Assembly (NCBI GenBank): GCA_964526475.1
Contig: CAZGKF010000007.1
Coordinates: 22,078 to 86,077 of the forward strand
DNA: 64,000 bases
Reading direction: 5' to 3'
Source: CAYVTV01 sp964526475
GTDB taxonomy: Bacteria; Bacteroidota; Bacteroidia; Bacteroidales; GCA-2748055
Positions 46,356-56,024 of the stretch are shown here, piece by piece; position 1 is the stretch's first letter; every line of letters starts with the position of its first letter. Below the pieces are notes generated by a model. That model worked only from the letters and a program-made list of their open reading frames with translations. It searched no databases and was not told the origin of the DNA. The translations under genes and the position numbers were made by a program.

Positions 46356-48266
46356 ATGAAGCATATAAGAAATATAAGCAGGGTACTCGTTGGAATTGTC
46401 TTTTTATTCTCAGGTTTTGTTAAAGCTATTGATCCTCTTGGCTCAGCTTATAAATTTGGGGATTACTTCAGTGCTTTTGGAATCAGTTTCCTTCATCCAT
46501 TTGCAATACCTTTAGCGATCATTCTAAGCTCCGCCGAGTTAACCATGGGAGTAGCACTTATTTTAAGTTTCAGAATGAGATTTTTTAGCAAAGCTGTACT
46601 GGTATTTATGACAGCTTTTACAATAATTACCTTGATCCTGGCAATATATAATCCTATAACTGATTGCGGATGCTTTGGTGATGCTCTGATTCTTACCAAC
46701 TGGGAAACTTTCTGGAAAAATATTGTAATTTTAGTATTCGTATTGTTTATTTTTTTTCAGAAAAAATATTTTATACCTTTTGGAGAAAAATTCATTGAGT
46801 GGCTGGTTATAATAATAGTTTTTTTATTTACCTCATGGTTTTCTTTTTATTCATATAATCACCTTCCTCTCCTCGATTTCAGACCATATCATATTGGTTC
46901 AGACATCCCTGTGAAAATGATAATACCACCTGATGCTCCCCGCGATATATATGAGACAAAACTAATCTATAAAAATAAGCAGACTGGCAGTAATGAGGAA
47001 TTTTCAGTTGAGGACTTTCCCAGGGATACTTCTTTGTATTCTTTTGTTGATGCTGTATCAGATCTTATAAAAAAAGGTTATGAACCACCTATTCATGACT
47101 TCACTATAAATAGCCGCAGCGGAGCAGAGATAACTGATATGATACTTCAGGATCAGGGATATTCATTCTTACTTATTGCTCATGATTTGTCACGTGCTAA
47201 CAAAGACGGATTGATCAAAGCTGAGGAATATGACAGGTTTGCTCGATTGTGTGATAATCTTACGTTTTATTGTCTTACAGCATCAGGTAATCAGAAGATT
47301 GAGGAAATTCTCAATGAGATTCCTGTCTCATACGAGTTTTATCATGTGGATGAAATTACATTGAAAACCATAATCCGCTCAAACCCGGGGCTTGTACTAT
47401 TAAAAAATGGAGTTATTGTCGGAAAGTGGCACTTCAACGATTTTCCTCATTTTGGGAAGGACATTACAGGTAATTCCTTTAGGGAAATTATGGATAATTA
47501 TCCATTTTCCCCGGGAACATTGTTGAAAAATTTTGATACACCTCCCCCCGGAGCTGCACCGGATGTCTATGAAACTACTTTATATTACAGGAATTTGTTA
47601 ACTGATAGCATTGCAGTTTTTTCCATTGATAATTTCCCTCAAACAGAAGACTGGATTTTTTTAAAATCCGAAAGCAGGATGATAAAAGCAGGATTTATTC
47701 ATCCTTTAAATGCATTCAAACCGATAACCCCGGAAGGATTGGACATATCCCGGGATATTGTTTACGGGAAAGATAATACGTTTATTGTTTTTCTTGATGA
47801 TATTAATAATGTTGACCATGAACTGCTTGAAAGGCTTAATAAGCTTTTTGTTATGACTGCAGCTATAGATACTGCACATTTCTCCTTTTATGGAGTCACT
47901 GGAATGGATGAGAATAAAATAATTGATTTCGCATCAGATTTTGCAATACCAATACAATTTGCGAAAATAAGTAGCGATTTGATCCACCAAATTGCCGGAG
48001 ATGGTATTGCTCTTGTCTGGATAAGAAACGGAAAGGTTATGGCTGTAAGAAAAGACAATAGTATTCCCACTCCGGTTTCATTGGAACATTTTCTAACCTC
48101 CGAACCTGAGGTACTGGATGCTGAGAAAATTTTAATTTCAGATATTTTAAATGATTACAGACAAAGATGGGAGAAAAGAGGTACTTATCTTTTTATTTTA
48201 GGTCTTATTATATTTGGACTTGTTCTCCGTTTGTATTTTCAAAAAATAAAACCGGGAGATAAGTGA
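46356..48266 (+). CDS. BT_3928-like DoxX/MauE-type membrane protein with duplicated periplasmic domain
   Basis: About 636 residues from the ATG at 46356; an upstream TTG at 46347 would add three residues. Residues about 1-165 contain five hydrophobic helices with a D-C-G-C-F-G motif near 105, typical of DoxX/MauE-like proteins linked to redox or methylamine-type maturation. Then come two related periplasmic domains, about 190-370 and 398-592: each begins P-P-[DG]-A, then D-[IV]-Y-E-T-[KT]-L, with a later F-[SP]-x-[DE]-x-F-P block. A last helix (about 610-630) anchors the C-terminus. From what I recall, typical BT_3928 proteins have one such domain, so this looks like an internal duplication. 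The role is unknown. The next gene overlaps it by 4 bases. Confidence 0.8.
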   Translation: MKHIRNISRVLVGIVFLFSGFVKAIDPLGSAYKFGDYFSAFGISFLHPFAIPLAIILSSAELTMGVALILSFRMRFFSKAVLVFMTAFTIITLILAIYNPITDCGCFGDALILTNWETFWKNIVILVFVLFIFFQKKYFIPFGEKFIEWLVIIIVFLFTSWFSFYSYNHLPLLDFRPYHIGSDIPVKMIIPPDAPRDIYETKLIYKNKQTGSNEEFSVEDFPRDTSLYSFVDAVSDLIKKGYEPPIHDFTINSRSGAEITDMILQDQGYSFLLIAHDLSRANKDGLIKAEEYDRFARLCDNLTFYCLTASGNQKIEEILNEIPVSYEFYHVDEITLKTIIRSNPGLVLLKNGVIVGKWHFNDFPHFGKDITGNSFREIMDNYPFSPGTLLKNFDTPPPGAAPDVYETTLYYRNLLTDSIAVFSIDNFPQTEDWIFLKSESRMIKAGFIHPLNAFKPITPEGLDISRDIVYGKDNTFIVFLDDINNVDHELLERLNKLFVMTAAIDTAHFSFYGVTGMDENKIIDFASDFAIPIQFAKISSDLIHQIAGDGIALVWIRNGKVMAVRKDNSIPTPVSLEHFLTSEPEVLDAEKILISDILNDYRQRWEKRGTYLFILGLIIFGLVLRLYFQKIKPGDK

Positions 48267-49345
48267 AAATCATAACCAGATTGCTCCGTCGGTTCGGTTA
48301 CAGTCTCCTTGTGATAGTGGGGGTAGTAACACTTATTTTTTTACTTTTTAATGTTCTGCCGGGTGATCCTGCAAGGATGATGCTAGGTCAAAGAGCTGAT
48401 CTTACTAATGTTGAAATAATCAGAAAAGAACTGGGACTGGATAAACCCCTATATTTGCAATATGTAAGATATCTGAATGATCTTTCCCCCGTTTCATTTC
48501 ACAATAGGATGGAGGAAGACTCTTATTTCTACCTTGATAAAGAGAAATATAAAAGATTCGCAGTCCTATTGGAAGTTAAACATGGATTAATTATTATAAA
48601 ATACCCATGGTTAGGCAGATCCTTTCAGAGCCAGAGACCAGTTGTGGAAATGATCTTTGAAGCATTACCAAATTCATTGATCCTGGCGTTATCCTCCATA
48701 GTTCTTGCAATGTTTTTTGGAATATTATTGGGAATTTATGCAGCACTTAAAAAAAACAGTTGGCATGATAAGTTCATACTCTTTTTTTCTGCAATAGGAA
48801 TGTCACTTCCTTCTTTTTTTGCAGCCATTCTTATCGCCTGGTTTTTCGCATATAAAATTGGTCATTTAACTCATCTGAATCTTACCGGTAATATATATGA
48901 AATCGATGATTTGGGCAGAGGGGTGAAACTGCAGTTAAAAAATCTTATTTTACCTTCAATTACATTAGGAATCAGACCTCTTTCAGTTGTTGTTCAGCTA
49001 TCAAGGAATTCCATACTTGAGGTGCTAAGTCAGGACTATATCAGAACTGCTTTTTCCAAAGGATTAAGCTTTACAAGGATAGTTTTTTTTCACGTTTTAC
49101 GAAACGCATTAAATCCCGTTGTAACTGCAATAAGCGGATGGTTTGCAAGTATGCTCGCAGGTGTTGTATTTGTTGAATATATATTTGGATGGAGAGGATT
49201 AGGGTATTTGATAGTCAATGCCCTGAATTTTTATGATCTGCCGGTCGTGCTCGGCACTGTGATCACTATTGCTGTATTATTTGTTATTGTAAATATTCTG
49301 GTTGACTTTATTTATGTCATTTTAGATCCCAGGTTGAGAAAATGA
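48263..49345 (+). CDS. OppB/DppB-type ABC transporter permease (no partner genes nearby)
   Basis: A 360-residue inner-membrane permease with about six helices. The N-terminus F-N-V-L-P-G-D-P-A-R-M-M-L-G and the EAA-type loop D-Y-I-R-T-A-F-S-K-G-L-S-F identify the OppB/DppB subfamily of peptide or nickel importers. Such proteins normally pair with an OppC permease, two ATPases and a binding protein, none of which is present. The central loop is long and charged. The GTG start overlaps the preceding stop (GTGA), indicating translational coupling with the BT_3928-like gene. Confidence 0.88.
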   Translation: MKIITRLLRRFGYSLLVIVGVVTLIFLLFNVLPGDPARMMLGQRADLTNVEIIRKELGLDKPLYLQYVRYLNDLSPVSFHNRMEEDSYFYLDKEKYKRFAVLLEVKHGLIIIKYPWLGRSFQSQRPVVEMIFEALPNSLILALSSIVLAMFFGILLGIYAALKKNSWHDKFILFFSAIGMSLPSFFAAILIAWFFAYKIGHLTHLNLTGNIYEIDDLGRGVKLQLKNLILPSITLGIRPLSVVVQLSRNSILEVLSQDYIRTAFSKGLSFTRIVFFHVLRNALNPVVTAISGWFASMLAGVVFVEYIFGWRGLGYLIVNALNFYDLPVVLGTVITIAVLFVIVNILVDFIYVILDPRLRK

Positions 49346-49377
49346 AATATAATAATTAGAAAATAATAATGGTTTAG

Positions 49378-49385
49378 TATTTTTG
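49378..49385 (+). promoter_or_regulatory. Candidate tpiA -7 element
   Basis: TATTTTTG fits TAnnTTTG, 28 bases before the tpiA ATG. I see no matching -33 element. Confidence 0.35.
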
Positions 49386-49413
49386 AGAATATTTAATAAA
49401 TTAAAATTTAGTT

Positions 49414-50163
49414 ATGAGAAAAAAAATTGTTGCAGGAAACTGGAAGATGAACACCAGTCTTAAAGAAGGGCTTGAATTAGCAGGTAATGTAAACAAACTG
49501 ACTGAAAAAAAGTCTGATGATGTATCTGTTATCATTGCTCCGCCATTTACACATTTATATGAAATTAGAAAAGTATTAACCCGGGTTAAATTGTCTGCAC
49601 AAAATTGTGCATCCGAACAAAAAGGAGCCTTTACAGGAGAGGTGAGTGTTGATATGATCAAATCTGCCGGAGCTGAATATATTATCGTTGGGCATTCAGA
49701 GAGAAGAACCTGCTTTCAGGAAACTAACCAGGTTTTAGCTAAAAAAGTTAAATTAACACTTGAGAAAGGATTGATCCCGATCTTCTGTATTGGTGAAGTT
49801 TTAGCGGAGCGTGAATCAGGCAGGTATTTTGAAGTTGTAAAGTTACAACTTGAAGAAGGATTATTTCACCTTGATAGTCAGGATTTTTCAAAAGTTATTC
49901 TTGCTTACGAACCTGTCTGGGCTATTGGTACAGGAGTTAATGCATCCCCTGAACAAGCTCAGGAAATTCATGCTTTTATACGCAAAGAAATAACTTCAAA
50001 ATACCATGCTGCAATATCAGATAATACTTCCATTCTTTATGGAGGTAGCTGTAAAGGCTCCAATGCCTCAGAACTGTTTGCCAAACCTGATGTTGACGGA
50101 GGCCTGATTGGTGGAGCTTCATTAGTAGCCGAAGAATTCATGCAAATAGTTAATGCTTTTTAA
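49414..50163 (+). CDS. tpiA: Triosephosphate isomerase
   Basis: A 249-residue TIM barrel interconverting dihydroxyacetone phosphate and glyceraldehyde-3-phosphate. Catalytic residues are visible: K in G-N-W-K-M-N (near 12), H in I-V-G-H-S-E-R-R (near 95), and E in L-A-Y-E-P-V-W-A-I-G-T-G (near 166). The C-terminal phosphate loop is Y-G-G-S-C-K-G-S-N. Length is normal. It is probably transcribed with the BT_3928-like and permease genes and also from its own promoter. Confidence 0.97.
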   Translation: MRKKIVAGNWKMNTSLKEGLELAGNVNKLTEKKSDDVSVIIAPPFTHLYEIRKVLTRVKLSAQNCASEQKGAFTGEVSVDMIKSAGAEYIIVGHSERRTCFQETNQVLAKKVKLTLEKGLIPIFCIGEVLAERESGRYFEVVKLQLEEGLFHLDSQDFSKVILAYEPVWAIGTGVNASPEQAQEIHAFIRKEITSKYHAAISDNTSILYGGSCKGSNASELFAKPDVDGGLIGGASLVAEEFMQIVNAF

Positions 50164-50176
50164 ATTATGTTTTAAT

Positions 50177-50236
50177 ATGCCTGAAAAGCAAGAGAATAAG
50201 CCTTCGCTTTCCTCAATTGAAGAAATCACTATATGA
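50177..50236 (+). CDS. Possible 19-residue leader peptide
   Basis: An ATG at 50177 opens a 19-codon frame (M-P-E-K-Q-E-N-K-P-S-L, hydrophilic) whose stop TGA overlaps the ATG of the 1481-residue gene as ATGA. Such overlap is typical of translationally coupled genes. Size and composition give no function, and chance occurrence cannot be excluded. Confidence 0.3.
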   Translation: MPEKQENKPSLSSIEEITI

Positions 50237-53200
50237 AGAGAATACTTTTTATTATCCTCATATCCTGTGTTTATATTATTGCTGAAGCTCAGCAAATTAA
50301 GGAATTTACTCCTGATACAATTTTATATGTTCAGGAAGTAAAACGTTTCACCTCCAACTATATAAATGCAAGTGAGACACAGGTTGTTGACAGATTCATC
50401 TCTTTATGGCAAAGTGGTATATTAACATGGGAGGAGATGACATCCATTGCAGATATTTCAACACAGCTTATCCGAAAGAACGGCCGGGCAAGTCCACATT
50501 TTGTAAATTTCTTTGAAATAATTACAATACTGTATTCTCCCGAATTCAGTGAGGTTGGTAAAGAGGAATGGCAAAAGGGTTTTTCCTTTTATCTTTCTGA
50601 ACGTAATACCGGTTTAAGAACTATTGAACTATTTTTAAAAAATTGTGTTACCTTACTTAAAAATAACGAGTTATACAATCTTCCGGGAAATGTTTGGAAA
50701 GGGATAAATCCGGTTTATCGTTTTGAATTCAGGAATGAAAAAACAATTGTATCTTTTGATCCATTTGATCTGAGTTGTTACTCAAAACGTGATAGTATCA
50801 CTATATTTCAAACATCGGGAGAATATGATCCTATTGATAATGTATGGTTTGGTAGAAATGGAACAGTCACATGGGAAAGAGCCGGATTAGACAGGAATGA
50901 AGTATTTGTTAAGTTGGGTAAATTCAGGGTTGATCTGAGGAAGTCTGAATACACTGCTGATTCAGTGCTCTTTACATATAAGAAATATATCGATTTTCCG
51001 CTGGAAGGTCGATTGGAAGAGAAGGTTATGTTCATTGCTGAGAAGGAGAGGGCTGTATACCCGAAATTTTTTACATACCAAAATAAATATATTTTACCTG
51101 ATCTTTTCAGGGATATCGAATACACCGGTGGATTATCCATGCAGGGGGCAAGACTGCTGGGAACCGGAACTGTTTTTGAACCATGTGTGTTAAATGTATT
51201 CGATAATGGCATGCTGAGGATGCATATAGAGTCCACCCAGTTTCTGTTTTCCTCCGCTTCAGTTAACTCTCCCAGTGTGAAAATTACCTTATACATCGAA
51301 ACAGATTCCGTATTTCATCCGGATCTTCAGTTTAGATATAATGAAGCAGCAGATGAAGTCAGGTTGACGAAATCAAATACTTTTACATCTGCTGGTCCGT
51401 ATACAAACTCTTATCATAATGTGGATATGAATTTTGAAGAGTTTTACTGGAAAAGAAGTGAACGCATAATAAAATTGCGACCACTAACCGGAACGTCCAT
51501 TGGAATAGCAACTTTTGAATCAAACAGTTTTTTTAACCATAGGGTTTTTGAGGGTCTGCAGGGAATGGATATGATGAATCCACTGGTTGCACTCTGGCAA
51601 TATGGAAGAATGATTAATACGGAACGGTTTCCAGTGGTTAATTATGCCAGATATCTCGGGCGTGATCCATCACAGATAAGACAGCAATTAATGAGACTTT
51701 CCAGAATGGGATTTGTTTATTTTGATGATGAAGCTGACATGATAAGCATCAGACCTAAACTGTTTTATTTCCTTGACGCCAGTATTGGTAAAACGGATTA
51801 TGATGTTATTTTATTCACTTCAAGAACACAAGCTCCTCTTGAGAATGCAGTTCTGGATCTTGATAACTTTGACCTTACAATTTATGGAGTTCAGAATATT
51901 TTTATCAGCGATTCCCAAAATGTTGTTCTATTTCCCAAAGAAAACAAAATTGTTATGAAACGTAACAAAAGTTTTCAGTTCGATGGGGTTGTCGATGCAG
52001 GTTTGTTTTCCTTTTTCGGGAATAATTATTTCTTTGAATATGATAGTTTTAAAATTAATCTTCAGGATATTGATTCAATTGGTCTTGCTGTTCGTACAGG
52101 ACAGACTGATAATCTGGGCAAGATTGTAGCAGAAAAAATCAACAATTTACTGGAAGATGCTACAGGTGAACTCCTGATTGATAATCCTTTAAATAAATCC
52201 GGATTAAAGGAATTTCCTCAATATCCCACTTTTATAAGTCGTGAGAACTCCTATGTTTACTTTGATGAAAATAATATTCAAAATAGTGTTTACTCTCGTA
52301 AAGATATCAATTTCCAGGTAGACCCGTTTACAATGGACAGTCTTGATAATTTTACACGTGACGGGTTAAAACTTACAGGGACTTTCAACTCAGGAGGAAT
52401 TATCCCTCCGCTTGATCAGACTCTTCTACTTATGCCGGATAATTCCCTTGGTTTCAGATACCGTACTCCGGAACAGGGTATGCCCTTATATAATGGAAAG
52501 GGAACAATTTACCATGACATTGAGTTAACTAACAGGGGATTAAGAGCTGCAGGGAAAATGGAATACCTTACTTCAACCACCTGGTCAGATGATTTTTTGT
52601 TTCATCCCGATTCAGTTATGGCCATAAGTCGCGACTTTTCAATCGGGAAGCAATTTGCAGGTACAGAGTATCCAGGTGTTAAGTCGAAAAACAATACAAT
52701 AACCTGGCGAATTAAGGAAGATGAATTTTTGGCAAAGAAACAAGATATTCCCTTTACTATTTTTTCTGACACGGTTAAGTTGCATGGTGATATACTTCTT
52801 AAGCCTTCTGGTCTTTCAGGATCAGGTAATATCGATATGATTTCAGCATCTATTGAATCCAATCATTTTGTTTATAAGGCAGATCAAATTATTGCCGATA
52901 CGGCAATTTTTAAATTGCGATCACCAGTTTTAAATAAGCTGGCTTTTTCAACAGATAATCTTAATTCCAGGATAGATTTCCGAAACCTTGAAGGTGAATT
53001 CAGATCAAATACAGGGTACACTCAGGTTGAGTTTCCAGAAAACCGCTATATAAGTGAGTTGGATTTCTTTCTCTGGTTGATGGATGAGGAACAATTACAT
53101 ATGGGGCTGGATAAACCTATAATAGCTTCAACCGGTTATGATGGTCTGGAGGGCCCAAGATATACCTCCGTGCACCCGGATCAGGATTCTCTGAGTTTTG

Positions 53201-54678
53201 TTTCTCCAATAGCAGTTTATGAATACGCAAAGTTTATCATTAAGGCTACGGAAGTTCCTTATGTTCAGGTTGCGGATGCGAGAATATTCCCTGCCGATGG
53301 CATGGTGGTAATTGAACCTAATGCCAGAATACGTAAGCTTGAAGAAGCAAAAATTATTGCTGATTTTACTAATGAGTATTATAAGCTCTATGAGGCAACA
53401 GTTAATATAAATGGAAAATACGACTACACGGCCTCTGCAAAGTATAATTATATTGACGAAACTGGCAGAGAACAAGTAATTAAATTTGCTTCTGTTTCAG
53501 TTGATTCATCTAAACAGTCTATTGGTACAGCCGAGATTACAGTTATCGACAGTTTTAGTCTGAGTCCTGATTTTGCGTTTCAGGGAACAATAAGAATGAA
53601 CTCGGGTTCACGTTTACTCAATTTCGATGGAGCAGTCAGACTGGTGCATGACTGTAATGTTGGGAGAGCCTGGTTGAAATTCAGATCAGAGATTGATCCA
53701 TTAAGTGTTTTGATCCCTGTTTCCGAAGCCCCGGTTGATTTGAATCTTAACAGAATATATGCCGGAATGATGTTAACCAGAGACTCTGCACATGTGTATT
53801 CAACTTTTGCTTCTGCCAGAAAAGATTATTTTGATAATTATTTAAACACAGCCTCAGGTTTTCTTACATATGATAAAGATAACAGATACTATGAGATTGC
53901 TGAACCTGAGAAATTGTTTGACAGCACCTCAAAAGGCAACTATTTAAGGCTTCATACATTCCCATGCTCTACGTATAGTGAAGGGAAGCTCGATTTTCTT
54001 CTAAATTATGGTCAGCTTAAGGTAGATGCTTTTGGTATGGCGACTCATGATATGGAAAAGGATGCGTTTAGTGCAGATGTAATGCTGGCATTCGACTTCT
54101 TCTTTTCAAAAGAAGCTCTCAATGTGTTTGCTATGGAACTTGATAGCTTGCCGGAACTAAAACCATATAATCTATCAGACCCTGTTTACCGCCTTGCATT
54201 AAATGAGTTAGTCGGGTCTTCTGATGCAGAAAGAATGGCAAATGAATTAAGTCTTTATGGTACTTACAGCGAAATCCCTGATGCATTTAAAAAGACTATT
54301 ATTATCTCAAATGTTAAGCTTAAATGGAATATGAATACCCGATCATTCAGGTATAATGGGGAGGTTGGAATTGTAAGGCTGGGAGACAAACAAATTAATA
54401 AGCAAGCTGAAGTATTTATAGAGCTTTCAAAAAGATCATCCGGGGATCTGCTAGACATATATTTCAAATTAAATGACAGAAAATGGTATTACTTTGGTTA
54501 TAACCCCGGTAGCTTGCAGGTAACTTCATCAAATTCCATATTCAACAGTATCCTTATTAACCTGAAGGAAAATCAGAGAAAACTAAATCTTAGAGGAGAT
54601 CCGATTGGATATATTTATACACTGGCACCTGAAAGACGAGCTCAGCTGTTTATAAGGAGATATAGTGAAGAAGAATAA
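50233..54678 (+). CDS. Large exported beta-rich protein of unknown function
   Basis: A 1481-residue protein with a signal peptide (M-K-R-I-L-F-I-I-L-I-S-C, cleavage near A-E-A-Q). There is no lipobox and no further membrane helix, so it is periplasmic or outer-membrane associated. A helical N-terminal part of about 150 residues precedes a very long beta-strand-rich body with recurring patterns such as S-F-Q-F-D-G-V-V-D-A-G and L-T-G-T-F-N-S-G-G, suggestive of a stacked beta-sheet or OstA-like architecture. There is no T9SS sorting domain and no terminal barrel signal; the end is R-R-Y-S-E-E-E. I do not recognise the family. It follows tpiA. Confidence 0.8.
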   Translation: MKRILFIILISCVYIIAEAQQIKEFTPDTILYVQEVKRFTSNYINASETQVVDRFISLWQSGILTWEEMTSIADISTQLIRKNGRASPHFVNFFEIITILYSPEFSEVGKEEWQKGFSFYLSERNTGLRTIELFLKNCVTLLKNNELYNLPGNVWKGINPVYRFEFRNEKTIVSFDPFDLSCYSKRDSITIFQTSGEYDPIDNVWFGRNGTVTWERAGLDRNEVFVKLGKFRVDLRKSEYTADSVLFTYKKYIDFPLEGRLEEKVMFIAEKERAVYPKFFTYQNKYILPDLFRDIEYTGGLSMQGARLLGTGTVFEPCVLNVFDNGMLRMHIESTQFLFSSASVNSPSVKITLYIETDSVFHPDLQFRYNEAADEVRLTKSNTFTSAGPYTNSYHNVDMNFEEFYWKRSERIIKLRPLTGTSIGIATFESNSFFNHRVFEGLQGMDMMNPLVALWQYGRMINTERFPVVNYARYLGRDPSQIRQQLMRLSRMGFVYFDDEADMISIRPKLFYFLDASIGKTDYDVILFTSRTQAPLENAVLDLDNFDLTIYGVQNIFISDSQNVVLFPKENKIVMKRNKSFQFDGVVDAGLFSFFGNNYFFEYDSFKINLQDIDSIGLAVRTGQTDNLGKIVAEKINNLLEDATGELLIDNPLNKSGLKEFPQYPTFISRENSYVYFDENNIQNSVYSRKDINFQVDPFTMDSLDNFTRDGLKLTGTFNSGGIIPPLDQTLLLMPDNSLGFRYRTPEQGMPLYNGKGTIYHDIELTNRGLRAAGKMEYLTSTTWSDDFLFHPDSVMAISRDFSIGKQFAGTEYPGVKSKNNTITWRIKEDEFLAKKQDIPFTIFSDTVKLHGDILLKPSGLSGSGNIDMISASIESNHFVYKADQIIADTAIFKLRSPVLNKLAFSTDNLNSRIDFRNLEGEFRSNTGYTQVEFPENRYISELDFFLWLMDEEQLHMGLDKPIIASTGYDGLEGPRYTSVHPDQDSLSFVSPIAVYEYAKFIIKATEVPYVQVADARIFPADGMVVIEPNARIRKLEEAKIIADFTNEYYKLYEATVNINGKYDYTASAKYNYIDETGREQVIKFASVSVDSSKQSIGTAEITVIDSFSLSPDFAFQGTIRMNSGSRLLNFDGAVRLVHDCNVGRAWLKFRSEIDPLSVLIPVSEAPVDLNLNRIYAGMMLTRDSAHVYSTFASARKDYFDNYLNTASGFLTYDKDNRYYEIAEPEKLFDSTSKGNYLRLHTFPCSTYSEGKLDFLLNYGQLKVDAFGMATHDMEKDAFSADVMLAFDFFFSKEALNVFAMELDSLPELKPYNLSDPVYRLALNELVGSSDAERMANELSLYGTYSEIPDAFKKTIIISNVKLKWNMNTRSFRYNGEVGIVRLGDKQINKQAEVFIELSKRSSGDLLDIYFKLNDRKWYYFGYNPGSLQVTSSNSIFNSILINLKENQRKLNLRGDPIGYIYTLAPERRAQLFIRRYSEEE

Positions 54679-54722
54679 AAAGAGCGTTTATGATATTCCT
54701 TTAAAATAGAAGGAAATAAAGA

Positions 54723-55229
54723 TTATCTGCTCCCGAGTTCAAAAACTTCAAGATTTCTCACATTTTTTTTTTCAATGGTAAATCTTACAGCTGTCCTTAC
54801 AAGATGCATTCCGGATCTCCCTGCTGAACCAGGGTTAATATGCAGAAGACCCGTTTTCTTGTCTGACATTACCTTTAAAATATGAGAATGGCCGGAGATG
54901 AAAAGAGAAGGTGGATGCTTAAGGATTTTTTGCCGGACACGTTGATCATATTTTCCGGGGTATCCTCCTATATGTGTTATCCATATCTGAACCTCCTCAA
55001 TTATGAATTCATTATCCAGGGGATATATATTTCTGATATCCTGCCCGTCTATATTCCCGTAAACTGCCCTCAAAGGTTTGAATGAAGTAATTTCCCTGAC
55101 AGTATTAAGATTGCCAATATCTCCCGCATGCCATATTTCATTACAATCTTTAAAGAACTTTTTGAGGACGGGGTCAAAAAAACCATGTGTATCTGATAAT
55201 AATCCGATTTTTTCCATTGTTCTTATCAC
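54723..55229 (-). CDS. YfcE/MJ0936-type metallophosphoesterase
   Basis: A 168-residue phosphodiesterase-like protein of the YfcE group. Metal-site blocks: L-L-S-D-T-H-G-F near residue 9, A-G-D-I near 36, Y-G-N-I-D-G near 58, and S-G-H-S-H-I near 112, followed by N-P-G-S-A-G-R. The cellular substrate is unknown; relatives hydrolyse phosphodiesters or phosphoserine in vitro. The start may be M-E-K-I-G at 55217 instead of the ATG at 55229. It diverges from rsmE. Confidence 0.88.
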   Translation of the reverse strand: MIRTMEKIGLLSDTHGFFDPVLKKFFKDCNEIWHAGDIGNLNTVREITSFKPLRAVYGNIDGQDIRNIYPLDNEFIIEEVQIWITHIGGYPGKYDQRVRQKILKHPPSLFISGHSHILKVMSDKKTGLLHINPGSAGRSGMHLVRTAVRFTIEKKNVRNLEVFELGSR

Positions 55230-55316
55230 TAAATAATTTAATTCAAGGTATATAGGTGCTTCATTTATTAAATTTTCTTACTTTTCAGAATTTTAATGAA
55301 CAAAAAAACAAAAATA

Positions 55317-56024
55317 ATGCACGTCTTTTATAAACCCGGCTTTCACAATAAATTAATTTATCTCGATAGTTCTGAATCTTATCATTGTAGCAAAGTACTG
55401 AGACTTCAAGAGGGTCAGAATGTTTTGGTCATTAATGGAAAAGGATTTCTTTATAATTCCAGTATTTTGAAAATAAACTCCATTCAGACTGTTCTTGAGG
55501 TTAATTCAGTTATGGAGAAATATGGGAAAAGGAATTATTATCTGCATGTTGCCATTGCTCCAACAAAAAATATTGAAAGGTTCGAATGGTTTATTGAGAA
55601 AGCTACTGAAATTGGCATAGATGAAATTACTCCATTGATATGTAAACGATCTGAAAGAAAAAAATTACGGTATGACAGACTGGAAAAGATTTTACTTTCA
55701 GCAGTAAAACAGTCGTGTACAGCTTATATGCCTCATATTAATGAAGCTGTTTCTTTCAATGATTTAATAATAAGTCAAAGCCCGCAAATCCGTTTCATCG
55801 CATATTGTTCCAATATTAATGAGCACTTGCTTGTTGCTTCAAAAGACAAAACCAACATCATGACATTAATAGGTCCTGAGGGAGATTTTACTCCGGATGA
55901 AATTTCTCTTGCTACGGATCACGGTTGCATACCGGTAAACCTGGGAAACAAACGCCTGAGAACAGAGACAGCCGGAATTGTTGTAGCCCAGATCGTTGCT
56001 GATAGTCAGATAATTAATAGATAG
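55317..56024 (+). CDS. rsmE: 16S rRNA (uracil1498-N3)-methyltransferase
   Basis: About 235 residues from the ATG at 55317, which gives M-H-V-F-Y-K-P, the usual RsmE start; an in-frame ATG at 55296 would add seven residues. It is a SPOUT methyltransferase, with a PUA-like N-terminal part and the knotted C-terminal blocks L-I-G-P-E-G-D-F-T-P and N-L-G-N-K-R-L-R-T-E-T-A that bind S-adenosylmethionine. It methylates U1498 of 16S rRNA. Its 3' end overlaps by 11 bases the small minus-strand frame that follows. Confidence 0.92.
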   Translation: MHVFYKPGFHNKLIYLDSSESYHCSKVLRLQEGQNVLVINGKGFLYNSSILKINSIQTVLEVNSVMEKYGKRNYYLHVAIAPTKNIERFEWFIEKATEIGIDEITPLICKRSERKKLRYDRLEKILLSAVKQSCTAYMPHINEAVSFNDLIISQSPQIRFIAYCSNINEHLLVASKDKTNIMTLIGPEGDFTPDEISLATDHGCIPVNLGNKRLRTETAGIVVAQIVADSQIINR

